From contig NZ_MAEW01000014.1 of the NCBI RefSeq assembly GCF_002013375.1, positions 62,001 through 126,000 on the forward strand: a stretch of DNA of 64,000 nt, read 5' to 3'. This document shows, in pieces, positions 1 to 9,791 of the stretch; within the stretch, counting starts at the first letter, position 1; the number at the start of each line of letters is the position of its first letter. A program made the translations under genes and the position numbers. The notes beneath the pieces were generated by a model that did not search any database, had not been told where the DNA came from, and saw only the letters and a program-made list of their open reading frames with translations. The DNA is from Mycobacterium sp. D16Q13 (lineage in GTDB: Bacteria > Actinomycetota > Actinomycetes > Mycobacteriales > Mycobacteriaceae).

Positions 1-100
1 CTGCGGTGTGGGCTCTCCACTCGGGGGGACGCCATCCGGTGCGGGCCACCTCGGCGTGGCAGTACCCATCGGCCACACCCTGGACGGCATCCCCAACTAG
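1..100 (+). CDS. C-terminal tail of an unidentified protein (5' end outside window)
   Basis: Reading from base 2, this frame is open to a TAG at 98-100 and encodes about 32 residues rich in Gly and Pro, ending in HTLDGIPN. Most third codon positions are G or C, as expected for a real gene here, whereas the competing frame that runs into the metallopeptidase has poor codon use over the same bases. Too little is visible to name a family. The next gene starts 10 bases later, so the two may be co-transcribed. Confidence 0.45.
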   Translation, partial: CGVGSPLGGTPSGAGHLGVAVPIGHTLDGIPN

Positions 101-110
101 TGCCATCGGG

Positions 111-866
111 ATGCCGACGAAGTCGACGCCGCAACCGCCGCCCGAACCCCGGCCCGTGTACGCGCTTGGCGATAACCCTTTGTTTCGGGACCAGGGCGCT
201 GGGTTCACCAATGCGCCCTGCTCAACGAGCACATGGCCGTTTGATATTCCCCACGCCGAGGCGTTTTACCGGGATCTGCGTGGGTGCTTGGATCCGGAGT
301 GGAAGCGGCTTCTGGACTGGTCCCGCCTGCCATGGTCATCGCCGGGGTTGGTAGTGGCAGGAAGCTATGTGGATTCTCCCTGTGGGGACGAGGACTTCGG
401 CGGCAGCGAGACAGCCGCCTTCTACTGCTCGTCGAATAACACGATCTACATGTCAACGGTGAGTATGTCGCCGAACAGGTACGGAAATCACGACGGTTTC
501 TACCTTGCCGTTTACGCGCATGAGTACGGGCATCACGCCCAGGAGCTCAGCGGGATATCGTCGGAGGAGTGGAACCAGCGCGTTGCTGCGGGAGTGGATT
601 CTCCGCTGGGGCTGGAGTTGTCTCGGCGTAGTGAACTTCAGGCTCAGTGCTTCTCCGGAATGTTCCTGGGTTCGCGGCGCGGGGGCACCATCACCCAGCA
701 AGAACTCGATCTGGCCTGGAACGATCAAGATCGGGGCGATGGGCAACGGTCGAAACGTGACCACGGTTCCAATGAGCATTCCGCGGCATGGTGGCGGCAC
801 GGGTCACTGACGAATCGCCTGTGGGAATGTAATACCTGGCTGTCTGACAGTTCTGAAGTGAGCTGA
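111..866 (+). CDS. Neutral zinc metallopeptidase
   Basis: About 251 residues from ATG 111. The zinc site HEYGHH (residues 137-142) fits the HExxH pattern. A downstream Glu in ELQAQCFSG (about residue 175) fits the third ligand of the neutral zinc metallopeptidase (YpfJ-like) family. Four or more cysteines suggest an exported protein, yet no signal peptide or membrane segment follows this start. The frame stays open to the window edge, so the start is uncertain: either the N-terminus lies upstream or the export signal has been lost. I chose ATG 111 because another frame appears to be coding before it. Substrate unknown. Confidence 0.7.
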   Translation: MPTKSTPQPPPEPRPVYALGDNPLFRDQGAGFTNAPCSTSTWPFDIPHAEAFYRDLRGCLDPEWKRLLDWSRLPWSSPGLVVAGSYVDSPCGDEDFGGSETAAFYCSSNNTIYMSTVSMSPNRYGNHDGFYLAVYAHEYGHHAQELSGISSEEWNQRVAAGVDSPLGLELSRRSELQAQCFSGMFLGSRRGGTITQQELDLAWNDQDRGDGQRSKRDHGSNEHSAAWWRHGSLTNRLWECNTWLSDSSEVS

Positions 867-915
867 CAGGCGTCCCTGCGCAGGTCGCCGGAACGGAGCC
901 GGTAGTCTTACCCCC

Positions 916-1152
916 ATGGAATTGGCGCTGCAGATCATCCTGGTGATCACGAGCTTGTTGGTGGTCCTGCTGGTGCTACTGCACCGGGCGAAGGGTGGCG
1001 GTCTGTCGACGCTGTTCGGTGGTGGCGTTCAGTCGAGCCTCTCCGGTTCCACCGTGGTGGAGAAGAACCTGGACCGGCTCACCTACTTCGTCACCGCCAT
1101 CTGGGTGATCTCGATCATCGGCGTTGGGCTGGAGATCAAGCTCGGCGGATAA
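916..1152 (+). CDS. secG: Preprotein translocase subunit SecG
   Basis: A 78-residue membrane protein of the SecYEG channel, which exports unfolded proteins across the inner membrane. It has an N-terminal membrane helix (about 3-23), the typical cytosolic loop GGGLSTLFGGG, and a second helix (about 53-72). Length matches actinobacterial SecG. The start ATG 916 directly follows a short spacer. A strong intrinsic terminator follows at once, so the gene ends its own transcript. Confidence 0.95.
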   Translation: MELALQIILVITSLLVVLLVLLHRAKGGGLSTLFGGGVQSSLSGSTVVEKNLDRLTYFVTAIWVISIIGVGLEIKLGG

Positions 1153-1170
1153 CGAAATCACGATTCACAG

Positions 1171-1208
1171 ACAGCGGACTACTGCACAGGTAGTCCGCTG
1201 TTTTGTCT
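1171..1208 (+). terminator. Intrinsic terminator after secG
   Basis: A 12-bp perfect stem (1171-1182 with 1190-1201, arm ACAGCGGACTAC) with a 7-base loop is followed by TTTTGTCT. This is an unusually textbook intrinsic terminator for a mycobacterium. It separates secG from the cassette that starts at 1418. Confidence 0.9.
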
Positions 1209-1417
1209 CTGCGGCAGATATCCTCGCAGGTAGTTGATGTTTCATCTATTTGCCGAGAAATTTCTTCAAAATTCATGGAACCGATTCATGCCTTCGGCCC
1301 ATCAATCTCTATGTATGGCACAGAAGTCGACCAGTGCCATCAGCGGTCGGTGGACCGGGGACGCGGAGGGGACGTTCCCGTTTCACCGGCCGCACCCCAG
1401 GAAAGGAGCCCCTCGTC

Positions 1418-1804
1418 ATGTCGGAGTGCCGTGGTGACCCCCGCCAATGGATTCGTGAGTACCAGGATCGCCTGGAGGTTCTTGGGCAGCGTGCCCAGTA
1501 TGTGCAACAGACCGTCGGTTTGGTGCGGGGCCATGCGAAGGACGACATCGGGGTCGCGGTGACCGTTGGGTCGGGCGGCCGCATCGAGGCCCTGGACCTG
1601 GATGAATCGACGCTGTCGATGGACGCCAGGGATCTGTCGGCCATCATCACCAGAACTATCGCCGCGGCGCAGGTCAACGCGGCCAGCCAGATCCACAGCA
1701 CATTGCACGACCTCACCGGCGACGGGCCGGCGATGGACTACGTCAAGGGCTACCTGGACGGGGGGCACCTGGGGGAGGGTGAGCATCTGGGATCGCCGTC
1801 ATGA
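1418..1804 (+). CDS. YbaB/EbfC-family protein, type VII-associated
   Basis: 128 residues from ATG 1418, which has a good ribosome site (GAAAGGAG, 1401-1408); longer upstream starts lack one. The middle (GVAVTVGSGGRIEALDLDES) resembles the YbaB/EbfC fold, small dimeric proteins that bind nucleic acid or act as secretion-associated partners. In actinobacteria, EbfC-like genes often precede WXG100-like genes, as here: the stop overlaps the start of the next gene (ATGA). No membrane segment. The function is probably linked to that of the next two genes; it could also be a plain nucleoid protein. Confidence 0.7.
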   Translation: MSECRGDPRQWIREYQDRLEVLGQRAQYVQQTVGLVRGHAKDDIGVAVTVGSGGRIEALDLDESTLSMDARDLSAIITRTIAAAQVNAASQIHSTLHDLTGDGPAMDYVKGYLDGGHLGEGEHLGSPS

Positions 1805-2136
1805 ACGGCGAGACGAGCGGGACCTTCCACTTTGACCGCGATGTGGTGCTGCACGAAGCGGCGAACCTGGAGAGCGCCGGGGGCTCGGTGCGATTCTTGC
1901 TCGAGCACCATGGAGGCGGGCTCGGCGAGCAGGACCTGGGGGCGGTGTCGTCGGATTTCGTGATGTCGGTGCGGGGGAGTATCGACCAGCTTTCTGACGC
2001 GGTCCGGACCCTGGGAGATGTCATGGTGGAGACGGGACAGCGTCTGCACGACCAGGCTCGGCAGATCGCCGAAGCGGAGGATCAGACCGTCGCCGCGATG
2101 ACGAAGATTGGTGAAGGGTTCGGTGGACACCCTTGA
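1801..2136 (+). CDS. WXG100/EspC-like small helical protein
   Basis: 111 residues and predicted all-helical. The C-terminal half (VRGSIDQLSDAVRTLGDVMV, then ETGQRLHDQARQIAEAE) resembles the second helix of the ESX-associated EspC/WXG100-like family, whose members are exported by, or accessory to, type VII secretion. There is no clear WxG turn. It starts inside the stop of the EbfC-like gene and overlaps the next gene by 14 bases, so translation of all three is probably coupled. Family assignment is by pattern only. Confidence 0.6.
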   Translation: MNGETSGTFHFDRDVVLHEAANLESAGGSVRFLLEHHGGGLGEQDLGAVSSDFVMSVRGSIDQLSDAVRTLGDVMVETGQRLHDQARQIAEAEDQTVAAMTKIGEGFGGHP

Positions 2137-2878
2137 TGCCGAGCTGAAACCGCTCACTCGCCTCCATGACGCCGGATTGGGCTTCATGGTCGAGCATGTG
2201 CAGTTCCTCGAAGAACCACTCGATGCGCTTCGGGGTGACCCGGTCGCAGCCTCCGCGGAGGCCACCTTCTGGCGATACTGCATTGCCGATGTCACCAATG
2301 TGCAGCAGGAGCTGTCGGCTGTGCTCAGCGCGCTGGGTGACGGTCACAGTGGTGCGGCAGCAACAGGATTCGGGGAGGCGGCCGGTCTCCTCGACGATGC
2401 TCTGCAAGAGCTGCGAGTGGTCGCGGCGAACGTCAATCAGCGCATCAACGTGGTGACGGATCTGGTTACGCATACTCGAAGCATGCTCGGGCAATGGGTG
2501 GAAGGGTACGTCGACGACATCATCACCGAGTTCACCGCAGCACGAGCCGCCTCACCCATCACCCAGGGCGGCAGCGTGGCGACCACCATAGCTTCTGCGG
2601 TAGCAGATGCCTCCGAGCTTGGAAACAAGATGGGGCGCACGCTGTCTCAGCTCCTGGACCGTCTTGACGAGCATGCGACCGCGATCCGGGACGGGGTGGC
2701 CGAGTTCTCGATGAATGTGGAGCGCCTGCGGACGCCCGCGCCGGGACCCGCCGCCGCACCGGTTGCGGCCCCGGCCGTACGGCAGTCGCCGCCGGCTTCG
2801 GAACCGGCACCGGCCGAGCACGGATTGTCTGTGGATCCGGATGCGCTGTTCGCCGCGGGACAGGGCAACGAGAGTTAG
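2123..2878 (+). CDS. Helical protein with Pro/Ala-rich tail, candidate type VII substrate
   Basis: 251 residues from GTG 2123, chosen because GAAGGG sits 5 bases upstream; TTG 2108 and GTG 2111 are in frame but poorly placed. Residues 1 to about 190 look helical, with heptad-like stretches as in WXG100, EspB or LXG proteins. The last 50 residues are Pro/Ala-rich and end in a short acidic segment. A YxxxD pattern (YCIAD) occurs, but not clearly after a helical hairpin, so export is only a suggestion. No ESX core component is nearby. The stop overlaps the convergent gene at 2875. Confidence 0.55.
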   Translation: MDTLDAELKPLTRLHDAGLGFMVEHVQFLEEPLDALRGDPVAASAEATFWRYCIADVTNVQQELSAVLSALGDGHSGAAATGFGEAAGLLDDALQELRVVAANVNQRINVVTDLVTHTRSMLGQWVEGYVDDIITEFTAARAASPITQGGSVATTIASAVADASELGNKMGRTLSQLLDRLDEHATAIRDGVAEFSMNVERLRTPAPGPAAAPVAAPAVRQSPPASEPAPAEHGLSVDPDALFAAGQGNES

Positions 2879-3120
2879 ACCCTCGCGCACAGGGTGTACG
2901 GCAGGATTCCGAATACGGCCATGGTCCATGCACCGCACAGCATTTGAAGCCACCGCGGAGCCCGATTGATCTCCATGCAGGACGCGACGATCAGCGCCAC
3001 TTTGATCGCCGTCAGCGCCAGAATGATCAGTGTCGCCGAATGTGCCGCATACCTTCCGAAGGTCAATACCCACGTCGCGAGGGTGCTGCCACGGCCTGCC
3101 GGATGACGCCGGTGTATCAC
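2875..3120 (-). CDS. Prokaryotic cytochrome c oxidase subunit IV-like membrane protein
   Basis: 81 residues from GTG 3120. Two to three hydrophobic helices surround a motif typical of the COX4_pro/NorF family: ALTAIKVALIVASCMEINRA followed by PRWLQMLCGAW. Such proteins usually sit next to a heme-copper oxidase subunit III gene; here no oxidase gene is adjacent, so it is an orphan. Its stop overlaps the end of the convergent gene by four bases. It may assemble with an oxidase encoded elsewhere. Confidence 0.65.
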   Translation of the reverse strand: MIHRRHPAGRGSTLATWVLTFGRYAAHSATLIILALTAIKVALIVASCMEINRAPRWLQMLCGAWTMAVFGILPYTLCARV

Positions 3121-3214
3121 AAGGGTGCGTCGAGGCCGGGCCCCGAGAGTGCAGTACGGGAACTAGGTTCCGATTGTGCGGACATGGGCATTCCGTAAAG
3201 CGCAGAGCAGCAAC

Positions 3215-3239
3215 GCCTTTCGGGCATTGCCCGAAAGGC
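3215..3239 (-). terminator. Hairpin downstream of pgl, probable terminator of the pentose phosphate operon
   Basis: A perfect 11-bp stem (3215-3225 with 3229-3239, arm GCCTTTCGGGC) with a 3-base loop lies about 90 bases beyond the pgl stop on the minus strand. The bases after it on that strand (GTTGCTGCTCTG) are only mildly T-rich, so it is a weak intrinsic terminator at best. The rest of the 3121-3327 gap shows no coding sequence. Confidence 0.55.
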
Positions 3240-3327
3240 AAGACATGGTGAGGGCAATAGACTCCCGGCCGGGGAGACGCTGGGTCCGGCCCACGCCCAC
3301 GTATCGGCAGGGGTTGGGCGCGCCCGG

Positions 3328-4071
3328 CTAGTCCAGCTGGCTCGCCGCGGCCTCATCGAGCAGCCACACCGTGCGCTCGGTCCCGATGGCGCCTGCCGCG
3401 GGTACGTCGATCGGGTCGGCTCCGCCAATGGCCGCGGCGACCGCCTCGGCCTTGGCCTCGCCCGAAACGACCAGCCATACCTCGCGTGAACGCTGAATCG
3501 CGGGCAATGTCAACGTGATCCGTTGCGGTGGTGGCTTGGGAGAATTCGGTACAGCCACGACCAGGCGGTGCGTCTCCCTGACGGCATCGGTGTGCGGGAA
3601 CAGCGAGTTGATGTGGCCCTCGCCGCCCATCCCCAGCAGGTGTACGTCGAATGCGGGGCAGTCCTGGCCCGGCTCGGCATTGGCGGCGAGTAGCTGTTCG
3701 TAAGCCAGCGCCGCCGCATCCAGGTCGGTGCCGTATTCGCTTTCGCTATTGGGCATGGCGTGCATATTGCGCATCGGGAAGTCGACATGCTCAAGCAGCG
3801 CCTCCCAGGCCTGCCAGGCATTGCGTTCCGGGTCGGTTTTGGGGACGTACCGGTCGTCGCCCCAGAAGACGTGGACATTGTCCCAGTCGAGATCGCTCGC
3901 GACATCGCGCAGGTGTTTGAGCAGGGCAGTACCGGTGCCGCCGCCGGTGAGCACGATCATCGCCTTGCCGCGGTCGGTGAGGGCACCAGCGATCGCCAGA
4001 GCGAGCCGATCACCCGCCGCGGTCACCAAAGCATCGGTGTCCGCGTACTTTTCGATGATTGTTTCACTCAT
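3328..4071 (-). CDS. pgl: 6-phosphogluconolactonase
   Basis: 247 residues. Hydrolyses 6-phosphogluconolactone to 6-phosphogluconate, the second oxidative pentose phosphate step. The DevB/Pgl family core is seen as [15 protein letters not shown] near residue 45, WGDDRYVP near 72, and [15 protein letters not shown], the active-site loop with its His. The start overlaps the opcA stop by ATGA. It is the last gene of the tkt-tal-zwf-opcA-pgl operon, so its substrate is made by the enzyme encoded two genes upstream. Confidence 0.95.
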   Translation of the reverse strand: MSETIIEKYADTDALVTAAGDRLALAIAGALTDRGKAMIVLTGGGTGTALLKHLRDVASDLDWDNVHVFWGDDRYVPKTDPERNAWQAWEALLEHVDFPMRNMHAMPNSESEYGTDLDAAALAYEQLLAANAEPGQDCPAFDVHLLGMGGEGHINSLFPHTDAVRETHRLVVAVPNSPKPPPQRITLTLPAIQRSREVWLVVSGEAKAEAVAAAIGGADPIDVPAAGAIGTERTVWLLDEAAASQLD

Positions 4072-4976
4072 TGGTACTGCACCTTCGCGATTCCCTCAAG
4101 CGCCGTGCGGTAGATCTCATCGGGGTCGAGGCGGCGCAAGTCCTCGGCCAGGCAATCTCGTGTTTCTCTGCGGGGCAAAGGAAGTGATGCCGACGGGCGT
4201 CCGGTGCGGGCCAATGTCGCGATGGCGCCGGTCTGGGGCCGACTCAGGGCGACGACCTCGCTGTCCCGGTGCAGTTCCACCTTGAGCTCACCGACCAGCC
4301 GGGTGACGGGACCCTCGATACGTGAGGCGAGCCAACCCGCGATGACATCCAGGGCCGGCTCGGTGGCCAGCCCGGACACCACTGCCGAGTTGATGCCCTC
4401 GTACGGTGGCTGATCCAGCGCCGAGGCCAGCAGCGCCCGCCAGTACGTGATCCGGCTCCACGACAGATCGGTATCGCCCGGGGTGTACCCGGCGAGCCGG
4501 TTCTTAATGGCATTCAGGGGGTCCGGTGCCGTCGTCGCATCGGTGATCCGCCGAATCGCCAAGCGCCCCAGCGGATCTTTAGCGGGGACGGGTGGAGCCT
4601 GGTTGGGCCACCAGGCCACCACAGGAGTGTCGGGCAGCAGGAACGGGATGACAACGCTGTGCTCGTGCGCGGCGAGCGGGCCGCGCAGCCGCAGCACGAC
4701 AACCTCGCCGGCACCGGCATCGCCGCCGATACGGATCTGGGCATTCAGGCCGGTCTTGGGGGCCAGCGGATTGCGTTCGAGCACGATGATGCGGCATGGA
4801 TGCTCGTGGCTGGCGCCGTTGGCGGCCTCGATGACCTCTTCGACGTCATCGCCGGCATCGGTGATGACGACCAGAGTCAGCACCCGCGCCATAGTGACCG
4901 CGCCGCCGGTTTCGCGCAGCTCGACCAGCTTCTTGTTGACGTCATTGGTGGTGGTGTCGGGCAGATCGATGATCAT
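4068..4976 (-). CDS. opcA: Glucose-6-phosphate dehydrogenase assembly protein OpcA
   Basis: 302 residues, the usual length for OpcA. In actinobacteria and cyanobacteria OpcA promotes assembly and activity of glucose-6-phosphate dehydrogenase. Family signatures include [17 protein letters not shown] at the N-terminus, [11 protein letters not shown], and [12 protein letters not shown] in the middle. It overlaps both zwf and pgl by four bases, so synthesis is translationally coupled to its partner enzyme. Confidence 0.95.
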   Translation of the reverse strand: MIIDLPDTTTNDVNKKLVELRETGGAVTMARVLTLVVITDAGDDVEEVIEAANGASHEHPCRIIVLERNPLAPKTGLNAQIRIGGDAGAGEVVVLRLRGPLAAHEHSVVIPFLLPDTPVVAWWPNQAPPVPAKDPLGRLAIRRITDATTAPDPLNAIKNRLAGYTPGDTDLSWSRITYWRALLASALDQPPYEGINSAVVSGLATEPALDVIAGWLASRIEGPVTRLVGELKVELHRDSEVVALSRPQTGAIATLARTGRPSASLPLPRRETRDCLAEDLRRLDPDEIYRTALEGIAKVQYQ

Positions 4977-6490
4977 GGTCGCCTCCAGTCACGTCCCGTA
5001 CGGGCCAGCATGTCGAACGCCGACTGCGGGCCCCAGGTGCCGGATTCGTAGGTGTCGGGTTTTCCTCCCGATGCCCAGAAGTCCAGCGCGGGATCCAGTA
5101 TCCGCCAGGATAATTCGACCTCGGCGTTCACAGGGAACAGCGAGGGTTCTCCCAACAGCACATCGAGGATCAACCGCTCGTAGGCCTCCGGCGATTCCTC
5201 GGTGAAGGCCTGCTCGTACGAGAAGTCCATATTGACGTCGCGTACCTCCATGGCGGTACCGGGAACCTTCGATCCGAACCGCAGCGTGACACCTTCGTCG
5301 GGCTGCACCCGAATCACCAGCGCGTTGGCGCCCAGTTCCTCGGTCATCGTGGAGTCGAAAGGCAGGTGGGGCGCTCGTTTGAACACCAGGGCGATTTCGG
5401 TGACCCGGCGGCCCAGGCGTTTTCCGGTACGCAGGTAGAACGGCACTCCGGCCCATCGCCGACTGTCGACCTCCAGGGTGATCGCGGCGTATGTCTCGGT
5501 GGTCGAGGTCTTGGAGAAGCCTTCCTCCTCCAGCAGCCCGGGCACCTGCTGGCTGCCCTGCCAGCCGGGTCCGTACTGGCCGCGGGCCGTGGTTTCGGCG
5601 AGCGGCTCGGCAAGCCGAGTGGCCGAGAGCACCTTGATCTTTTCGGCCTGCAGCTCTGCGGGGGAGAAGTTGATGGGCTCTTCCATCGCGGTGAACGCCA
5701 GCAGCTGCAACAGGTGATTCTGGATGACATCGCGTGCTGCCCCGATGCCGTCGTAATATCCTGCGCGGCCGCCCAATCCGATGTCCTCGGCCATCGTGAT
5801 CTGCACATGGTCGACGAAGTGTGCATTCCAGATCGGGTCGAACAGCTGGTTGGCAAAGCGCAGTGCCAGGATGTTCTGCACCGTCTCCTTACCGAGGTAG
5901 TGGTCGATTCGGAAAACAGACTCCTCGGGGAAAACCTCATTGACCACCGCGTTCAGTTCGCGGGCGCTCTGCAGATCATGGCCGAACGGCTTCTCGATGA
6001 CCACTCGCCGCCATGCGCCGTCGATCGGCTGCGCGAGGCTGGATTTGGACAGCTGCTCGCATACGGTGGGGAAGGCCTTCGGCGGAATCGACAGGTAGAA
6101 GGCGTGATTGCCGCCGGTGCCACGTTCCTCATCGAGAGTGCGCAGTGTCTTCTTGAGCTGCTCGAAAGCGGCGTCGTCGTCGAAACTGCCCTGCACGAAG
6201 CGGATTCCCTCGGCCAGGCGGTCCCATACGTGTTGGCGGAACGGCGTGCGCGAATGTTCCTTGACGGCGTCGAGCACGATCTGCCCAAAATCCTCGTTGG
6301 CCCAGTCCCGGCGGGCGAATCCGACCAATGCGAAGGACGGCGGCAGCAGGCCTCGGTTGGCGAGGTCATAGATGGCCGGCATCAGCTTCTTGCGGGCCAG
6401 ATCGCCGGTGACCCCGAAGATCACCAGCGAGCAGGGGCCCGCGATACGCGGAAGACGTTTGTCGCGCTTGTCTCGCAACGGGTTTGTCAT
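4973..6490 (-). CDS. zwf: Glucose-6-phosphate 1-dehydrogenase
   Basis: 505 residues from ATG 6490, chosen because AAAGG lies 7 bases upstream; an in-frame start at 6529 would add 13 residues and overlap tal. Oxidises glucose 6-phosphate with NADP+, feeding NADPH. Visible motifs: nucleotide fold VIFGVTGDLARKKL, substrate and catalytic motif RIDHYLGKETVQN, and the NADP-site region EKPFGHDL. Corresponds by order and sequence to M. tuberculosis zwf2. Gap to tal is 35 bases. Confidence 0.96.
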   Translation of the reverse strand: MTNPLRDKRDKRLPRIAGPCSLVIFGVTGDLARKKLMPAIYDLANRGLLPPSFALVGFARRDWANEDFGQIVLDAVKEHSRTPFRQHVWDRLAEGIRFVQGSFDDDAAFEQLKKTLRTLDEERGTGGNHAFYLSIPPKAFPTVCEQLSKSSLAQPIDGAWRRVVIEKPFGHDLQSARELNAVVNEVFPEESVFRIDHYLGKETVQNILALRFANQLFDPIWNAHFVDHVQITMAEDIGLGGRAGYYDGIGAARDVIQNHLLQLLAFTAMEEPINFSPAELQAEKIKVLSATRLAEPLAETTARGQYGPGWQGSQQVPGLLEEEGFSKTSTTETYAAITLEVDSRRWAGVPFYLRTGKRLGRRVTEIALVFKRAPHLPFDSTMTEELGANALVIRVQPDEGVTLRFGSKVPGTAMEVRDVNMDFSYEQAFTEESPEAYERLILDVLLGEPSLFPVNAEVELSWRILDPALDFWASGGKPDTYESGTWGPQSAFDMLARTGRDWRRP

Positions 6491-6525
6491 GGATGAGCCT
6501 TTCGTGTGAAGACCGTCATCCACGC

Positions 6526-7659
6526 TCACTCCTTGGTGGATACCGCGTCGAGTTGGGCTTGGGTGGCGTCGATGAGCTCATTCCACGCGACCTCGAACTT
6601 ATCGACGCCTTCGGTTTCGAGCACCTCGAACACATCATCCAGATCGATCCCGGCGCGGGTCAGTTCATGGAAGACCGCGTGGGCGCCGTCGTAAGTCCCA
6701 TGAATGGTGTTGCCGGTGACCACGCCGTGGTCGGCAACCGCCTCCAGGGTCTTCTCGGGCATGGTGTTCACGGTGTGCGGAGCCACCAGGTCCACGACGT
6801 ACATCGTGTCGTCGTAGTCGGGATTCTTGACTCCGGTCGAGGCCCACAGCGGACGCTGCACCCGTGCGCCGGCCTTCTTGAGCTCGGCGAACCGGTGACC
6901 GTGATCGAACACCTTCTCGTAGGCCTGGTAGGCCAGACGGGCATTGGCCACCCCGGCCCGGCCGCGCAGGGACAGCGCCTGACCATTGCCGATGTCCTCG
7001 AGGCGTTTGTCGATCTCGGTGTCTACCCGGGAGACGAAGAACGACGCCACCGAGTGAATCTTGGAAAGGTCGCGGCCGGCTTCCTTGGCGGCCTCCAGGC
7101 CGGTCAGGTAGGCGTCCATCACTTCCTTGTGGCGCTCCACCGAGAAGATCAGGGTGACGTTCACCGAGATGCCCTCGGCGATCACCGCCGAGATCGCGGG
7201 CAGACCGGCCTTGGTTGCCGGAATCTTGATCAGCAGGTTCGGGCGGTCGACGATCTTCCACAGCTCGATGGCCTGCAGGATGGTCTTGTCGGTGTCGTGA
7301 GCCAGGCGGGGGTCCACCTCGATGGAGACACGACCATCCACACCCTCAGAGGCTTCGTACTGCGGAGCCAGCACATCGCACGCGGCGCGCACGTCGTCGG
7401 TGGTGGCGGTGCGGATCGCCGAGTCCACATCGGCCCCCCGCTCGGCCAGCTCGGCGATCTGCGCGTCGTAGGCATGCCCCTTGGACAGGGCGGCCTGGAA
7501 GATCGCCGGGTTGGTGGTCACCCCGACGATGCTTCTGGTCGCGATCAGCTCGGCGAGGTTGCCCGAGGTGAGTCGGTCCCGGGAGAGATCGTCGAGCCAG
7601 ACGGCAACTCCGGCTTCGCTCAGTTCGGCGAGATTAGCGTTCTGATCAGATGTGCTCAT
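6526..7659 (-). CDS. tal: Transaldolase
   Basis: 377 residues from ATG 7659. The upstream ATG 7668 has the Shine-Dalgarno run (AGGAAGGG) touching it, while 7659 has a 9-base spacing, so I prefer 7659. Transfers the dihydroxyacetone unit of sedoheptulose 7-phosphate to glyceraldehyde 3-phosphate. Motifs: [11 protein letters not shown] near residue 45, the Schiff-base lysine in [14 protein letters not shown], and NVTLIFS. This is the long two-domain-size bacterial type seen in mycobacteria. Second gene of the operon. Confidence 0.96.
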   Translation of the reverse strand: MSTSDQNANLAELSEAGVAVWLDDLSRDRLTSGNLAELIATRSIVGVTTNPAIFQAALSKGHAYDAQIAELAERGADVDSAIRTATTDDVRAACDVLAPQYEASEGVDGRVSIEVDPRLAHDTDKTILQAIELWKIVDRPNLLIKIPATKAGLPAISAVIAEGISVNVTLIFSVERHKEVMDAYLTGLEAAKEAGRDLSKIHSVASFFVSRVDTEIDKRLEDIGNGQALSLRGRAGVANARLAYQAYEKVFDHGHRFAELKKAGARVQRPLWASTGVKNPDYDDTMYVVDLVAPHTVNTMPEKTLEAVADHGVVTGNTIHGTYDGAHAVFHELTRAGIDLDDVFEVLETEGVDKFEVAWNELIDATQAQLDAVSTKE

Positions 7660-7685
7660 GGGATTCATCCCTTCCTGATTCGGGG

Positions 7686-9791
7686 TTATTGAGCTGCTGC
7701 GATGGACCTTTCGGCGGCCGCAGCCACTGCATCCGGGGTGAAGCCGAACTCACGGAACAAGGTCTTGTCGTCAGCGGAAGCTCCGAAGTGCTCCAGTGAG
7801 ACGATTTGACCGGCGTCGCCGACGAACTTGTACCAGCCTTGCGCGATGCCGGCTTCCACGGACACCCGGGCACGCACCGACGGCGGCAGCACGCTGTCGC
7901 GGTATTCCTGGGGCTGGGACTCGAACCATTCCACACAGGGGAACGACACCACGGAGGCCGCAATTCCCTTGGCGGCAAGAATCTTCTTGGCCTCGACGGC
8001 GAGCTGCAGTTCCGAGCCCGTGCCGATGAGGATCACATCGGGCTGGCCATCGGCTGCCTCCAGCACATAGCCGCCCTTGGCCACACCCTCGCGGCTGGTG
8101 CCTTCCAGGATCGGTACACCCTGGCGGGTGAGTGCCAAACCGACTGGGCCGGTGCTGGATTGACGCTCCAGGACGGTCGCCCAGGCGTACGCGGTTTCGT
8201 TCGCGTCACCGGGGCGCACCACCGAAAGGTTGGGGATGGCGCGCAGGGCGGCCAGGTGCTCCACCGGCTGGTGGGTGGGGCCGTCTTCGCCGAGACCGAT
8301 CGAGTCGTGTGTCCACACGTAGATCGGGTCGATGTTCATCAATGCCGCCAGGCGCACCGCGGGCCGCATGTAGTCGGCGAACTGCAGGAACGTTCCGCCG
8401 TACGCGCGGGTGGGGCCATGCAGCACGATGCCGGACAGGATCGATCCCATCGCATGCTCGCGGATGCCGAAATGCAGTGTGCGGCCGTATGGTTGGGCAT
8501 TCCAGTCCGATGTCGCGATGGACGTTGGGCCGAAGGAATCGGCGCCCTTGATGGTGGTGTTGTTACTGCCCGCGAGGTCCGCGGAGCCACCCCACAGCTC
8601 GGGAAGCTTGGCGCCGAGCGCCGACAGGGTGTCGCCGGACGCGGCACGGGTGGCGACGCCCTTAGAGCCGGGTTCCCAGGACGGCAGCTCGGCGTCCCAG
8701 CCCTCGGGCAGGGTGCGCGCCTCCAGCCGGTCCAGCAGTGCCTTGCGCTCGGGCTCGCGGGCGGCCCAGGCATCAAAATCCTTGTCCCACTCCGCATGTG
8801 CCTGCTTGCCGCGCTGCACCAGCTCGCGGGTGTGGGCGATGACCTCCGGGGCCACGTCGAAGGATTTCTCCGGATCGAAGCCCAGAATTTTCTTGGTGGC
8901 GGCCACCTCGTCAGCCCCCAGCGCCGAGCCGTGTACGCCGCCGGTGTTCATCTTGGTGGGAGCGGGGTAACCGATGATCGTGCGCAGAGCGATGAACGAC
9001 GGACGGTCGGTGACCGCACGGGCGTTGGCCAGTGCTTCCTCGATGCCGGTGACGTTCTCACCACTGATGACGGTCTGTACATGCCAGCCGTACGCCTCGT
9101 AGCGGGCGGGGGTGTCCTCGCTCAGTGCGATCTTGGTGTCGTGCTCGATGGAGATCTCGTTGTCGTCCCAGATGACGATGAGGTTCCCCAGCTGTTGGGT
9201 ACCGGCCAAGGAGGACGCTTCCGAGGTCACGCCCTCTTCGATGTCGCCGTCGGAGGCGATGACGTAGATGAAGTGGTCGAACGGGCTGGTGCCGGGCGCG
9301 GCGTCGGGGTCGAAGAGACCGCGCTCGTACCGAGAGGCCATCGCCATGCCAACCGCCGAGGCCAGGCCCTGGCCGAGCGGCCCGGTGGTGATCTCGACAC
9401 CCTTGGTGTGGTGGTACTCGGGGTGGCCGGGGGTCAAAGAGCCCCAGGTACGCAGTGCCTCGATATCGGAGAGCTCCAGGCCGAATCCGCCCAAGTACAG
9501 CTGCAAGTACAGGGTCAGGCTGCTGTGGCCACACGACAGCACGAATCGGTCGCGGCCGATCCAGGTGGTGTCGCTGGGATCGTGGCGCAGCTGTCGCTGA
9601 AAGAGCGTGTATGCCACGGGTGCCAGGCTCATCGCGGTGCCGGGATGCCCATTGCCGACTTTCTGTACGGCATCGGCGGCCAGCACCCGCGCGGTGTCAA
9701 CCGCACGCGAGTCCAGGTCTGTCCAGTCATCCGGGTAGTTGGCCCGGGTGAGGGTTGGGATATCGGTCGGGATCTCGTCGATCGCGGTCAC
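7686..9791 (-). CDS. tkt: Transketolase
   Basis: 701 residues. A thiamine diphosphate enzyme moving two-carbon ketol units in the pentose phosphate pathway. Seen: [12 protein letters not shown], the diphosphate-binding stretch from GDGDIEEG to IWDDN, and the catalytic region [18 protein letters not shown]. First gene of the minus-strand operon; starts with GTG at 9791, back to back with ctaB across a 221-base gap that must carry both promoters. Confidence 0.97.
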   Translation of the reverse strand: MTAIDEIPTDIPTLTRANYPDDWTDLDSRAVDTARVLAADAVQKVGNGHPGTAMSLAPVAYTLFQRQLRHDPSDTTWIGRDRFVLSCGHSSLTLYLQLYLGGFGLELSDIEALRTWGSLTPGHPEYHHTKGVEITTGPLGQGLASAVGMAMASRYERGLFDPDAAPGTSPFDHFIYVIASDGDIEEGVTSEASSLAGTQQLGNLIVIWDDNEISIEHDTKIALSEDTPARYEAYGWHVQTVISGENVTGIEEALANARAVTDRPSFIALRTIIGYPAPTKMNTGGVHGSALGADEVAATKKILGFDPEKSFDVAPEVIAHTRELVQRGKQAHAEWDKDFDAWAAREPERKALLDRLEARTLPEGWDAELPSWEPGSKGVATRAASGDTLSALGAKLPELWGGSADLAGSNNTTIKGADSFGPTSIATSDWNAQPYGRTLHFGIREHAMGSILSGIVLHGPTRAYGGTFLQFADYMRPAVRLAALMNIDPIYVWTHDSIGLGEDGPTHQPVEHLAALRAIPNLSVVRPGDANETAYAWATVLERQSSTGPVGLALTRQGVPILEGTSREGVAKGGYVLEAADGQPDVILIGTGSELQLAVEAKKILAAKGIAASVVSFPCVEWFESQPQEYRDSVLPPSVRARVSVEAGIAQGWYKFVGDAGQIVSLEHFGASADDKTLFREFGFTPDAVAAAAERSIAAAQ

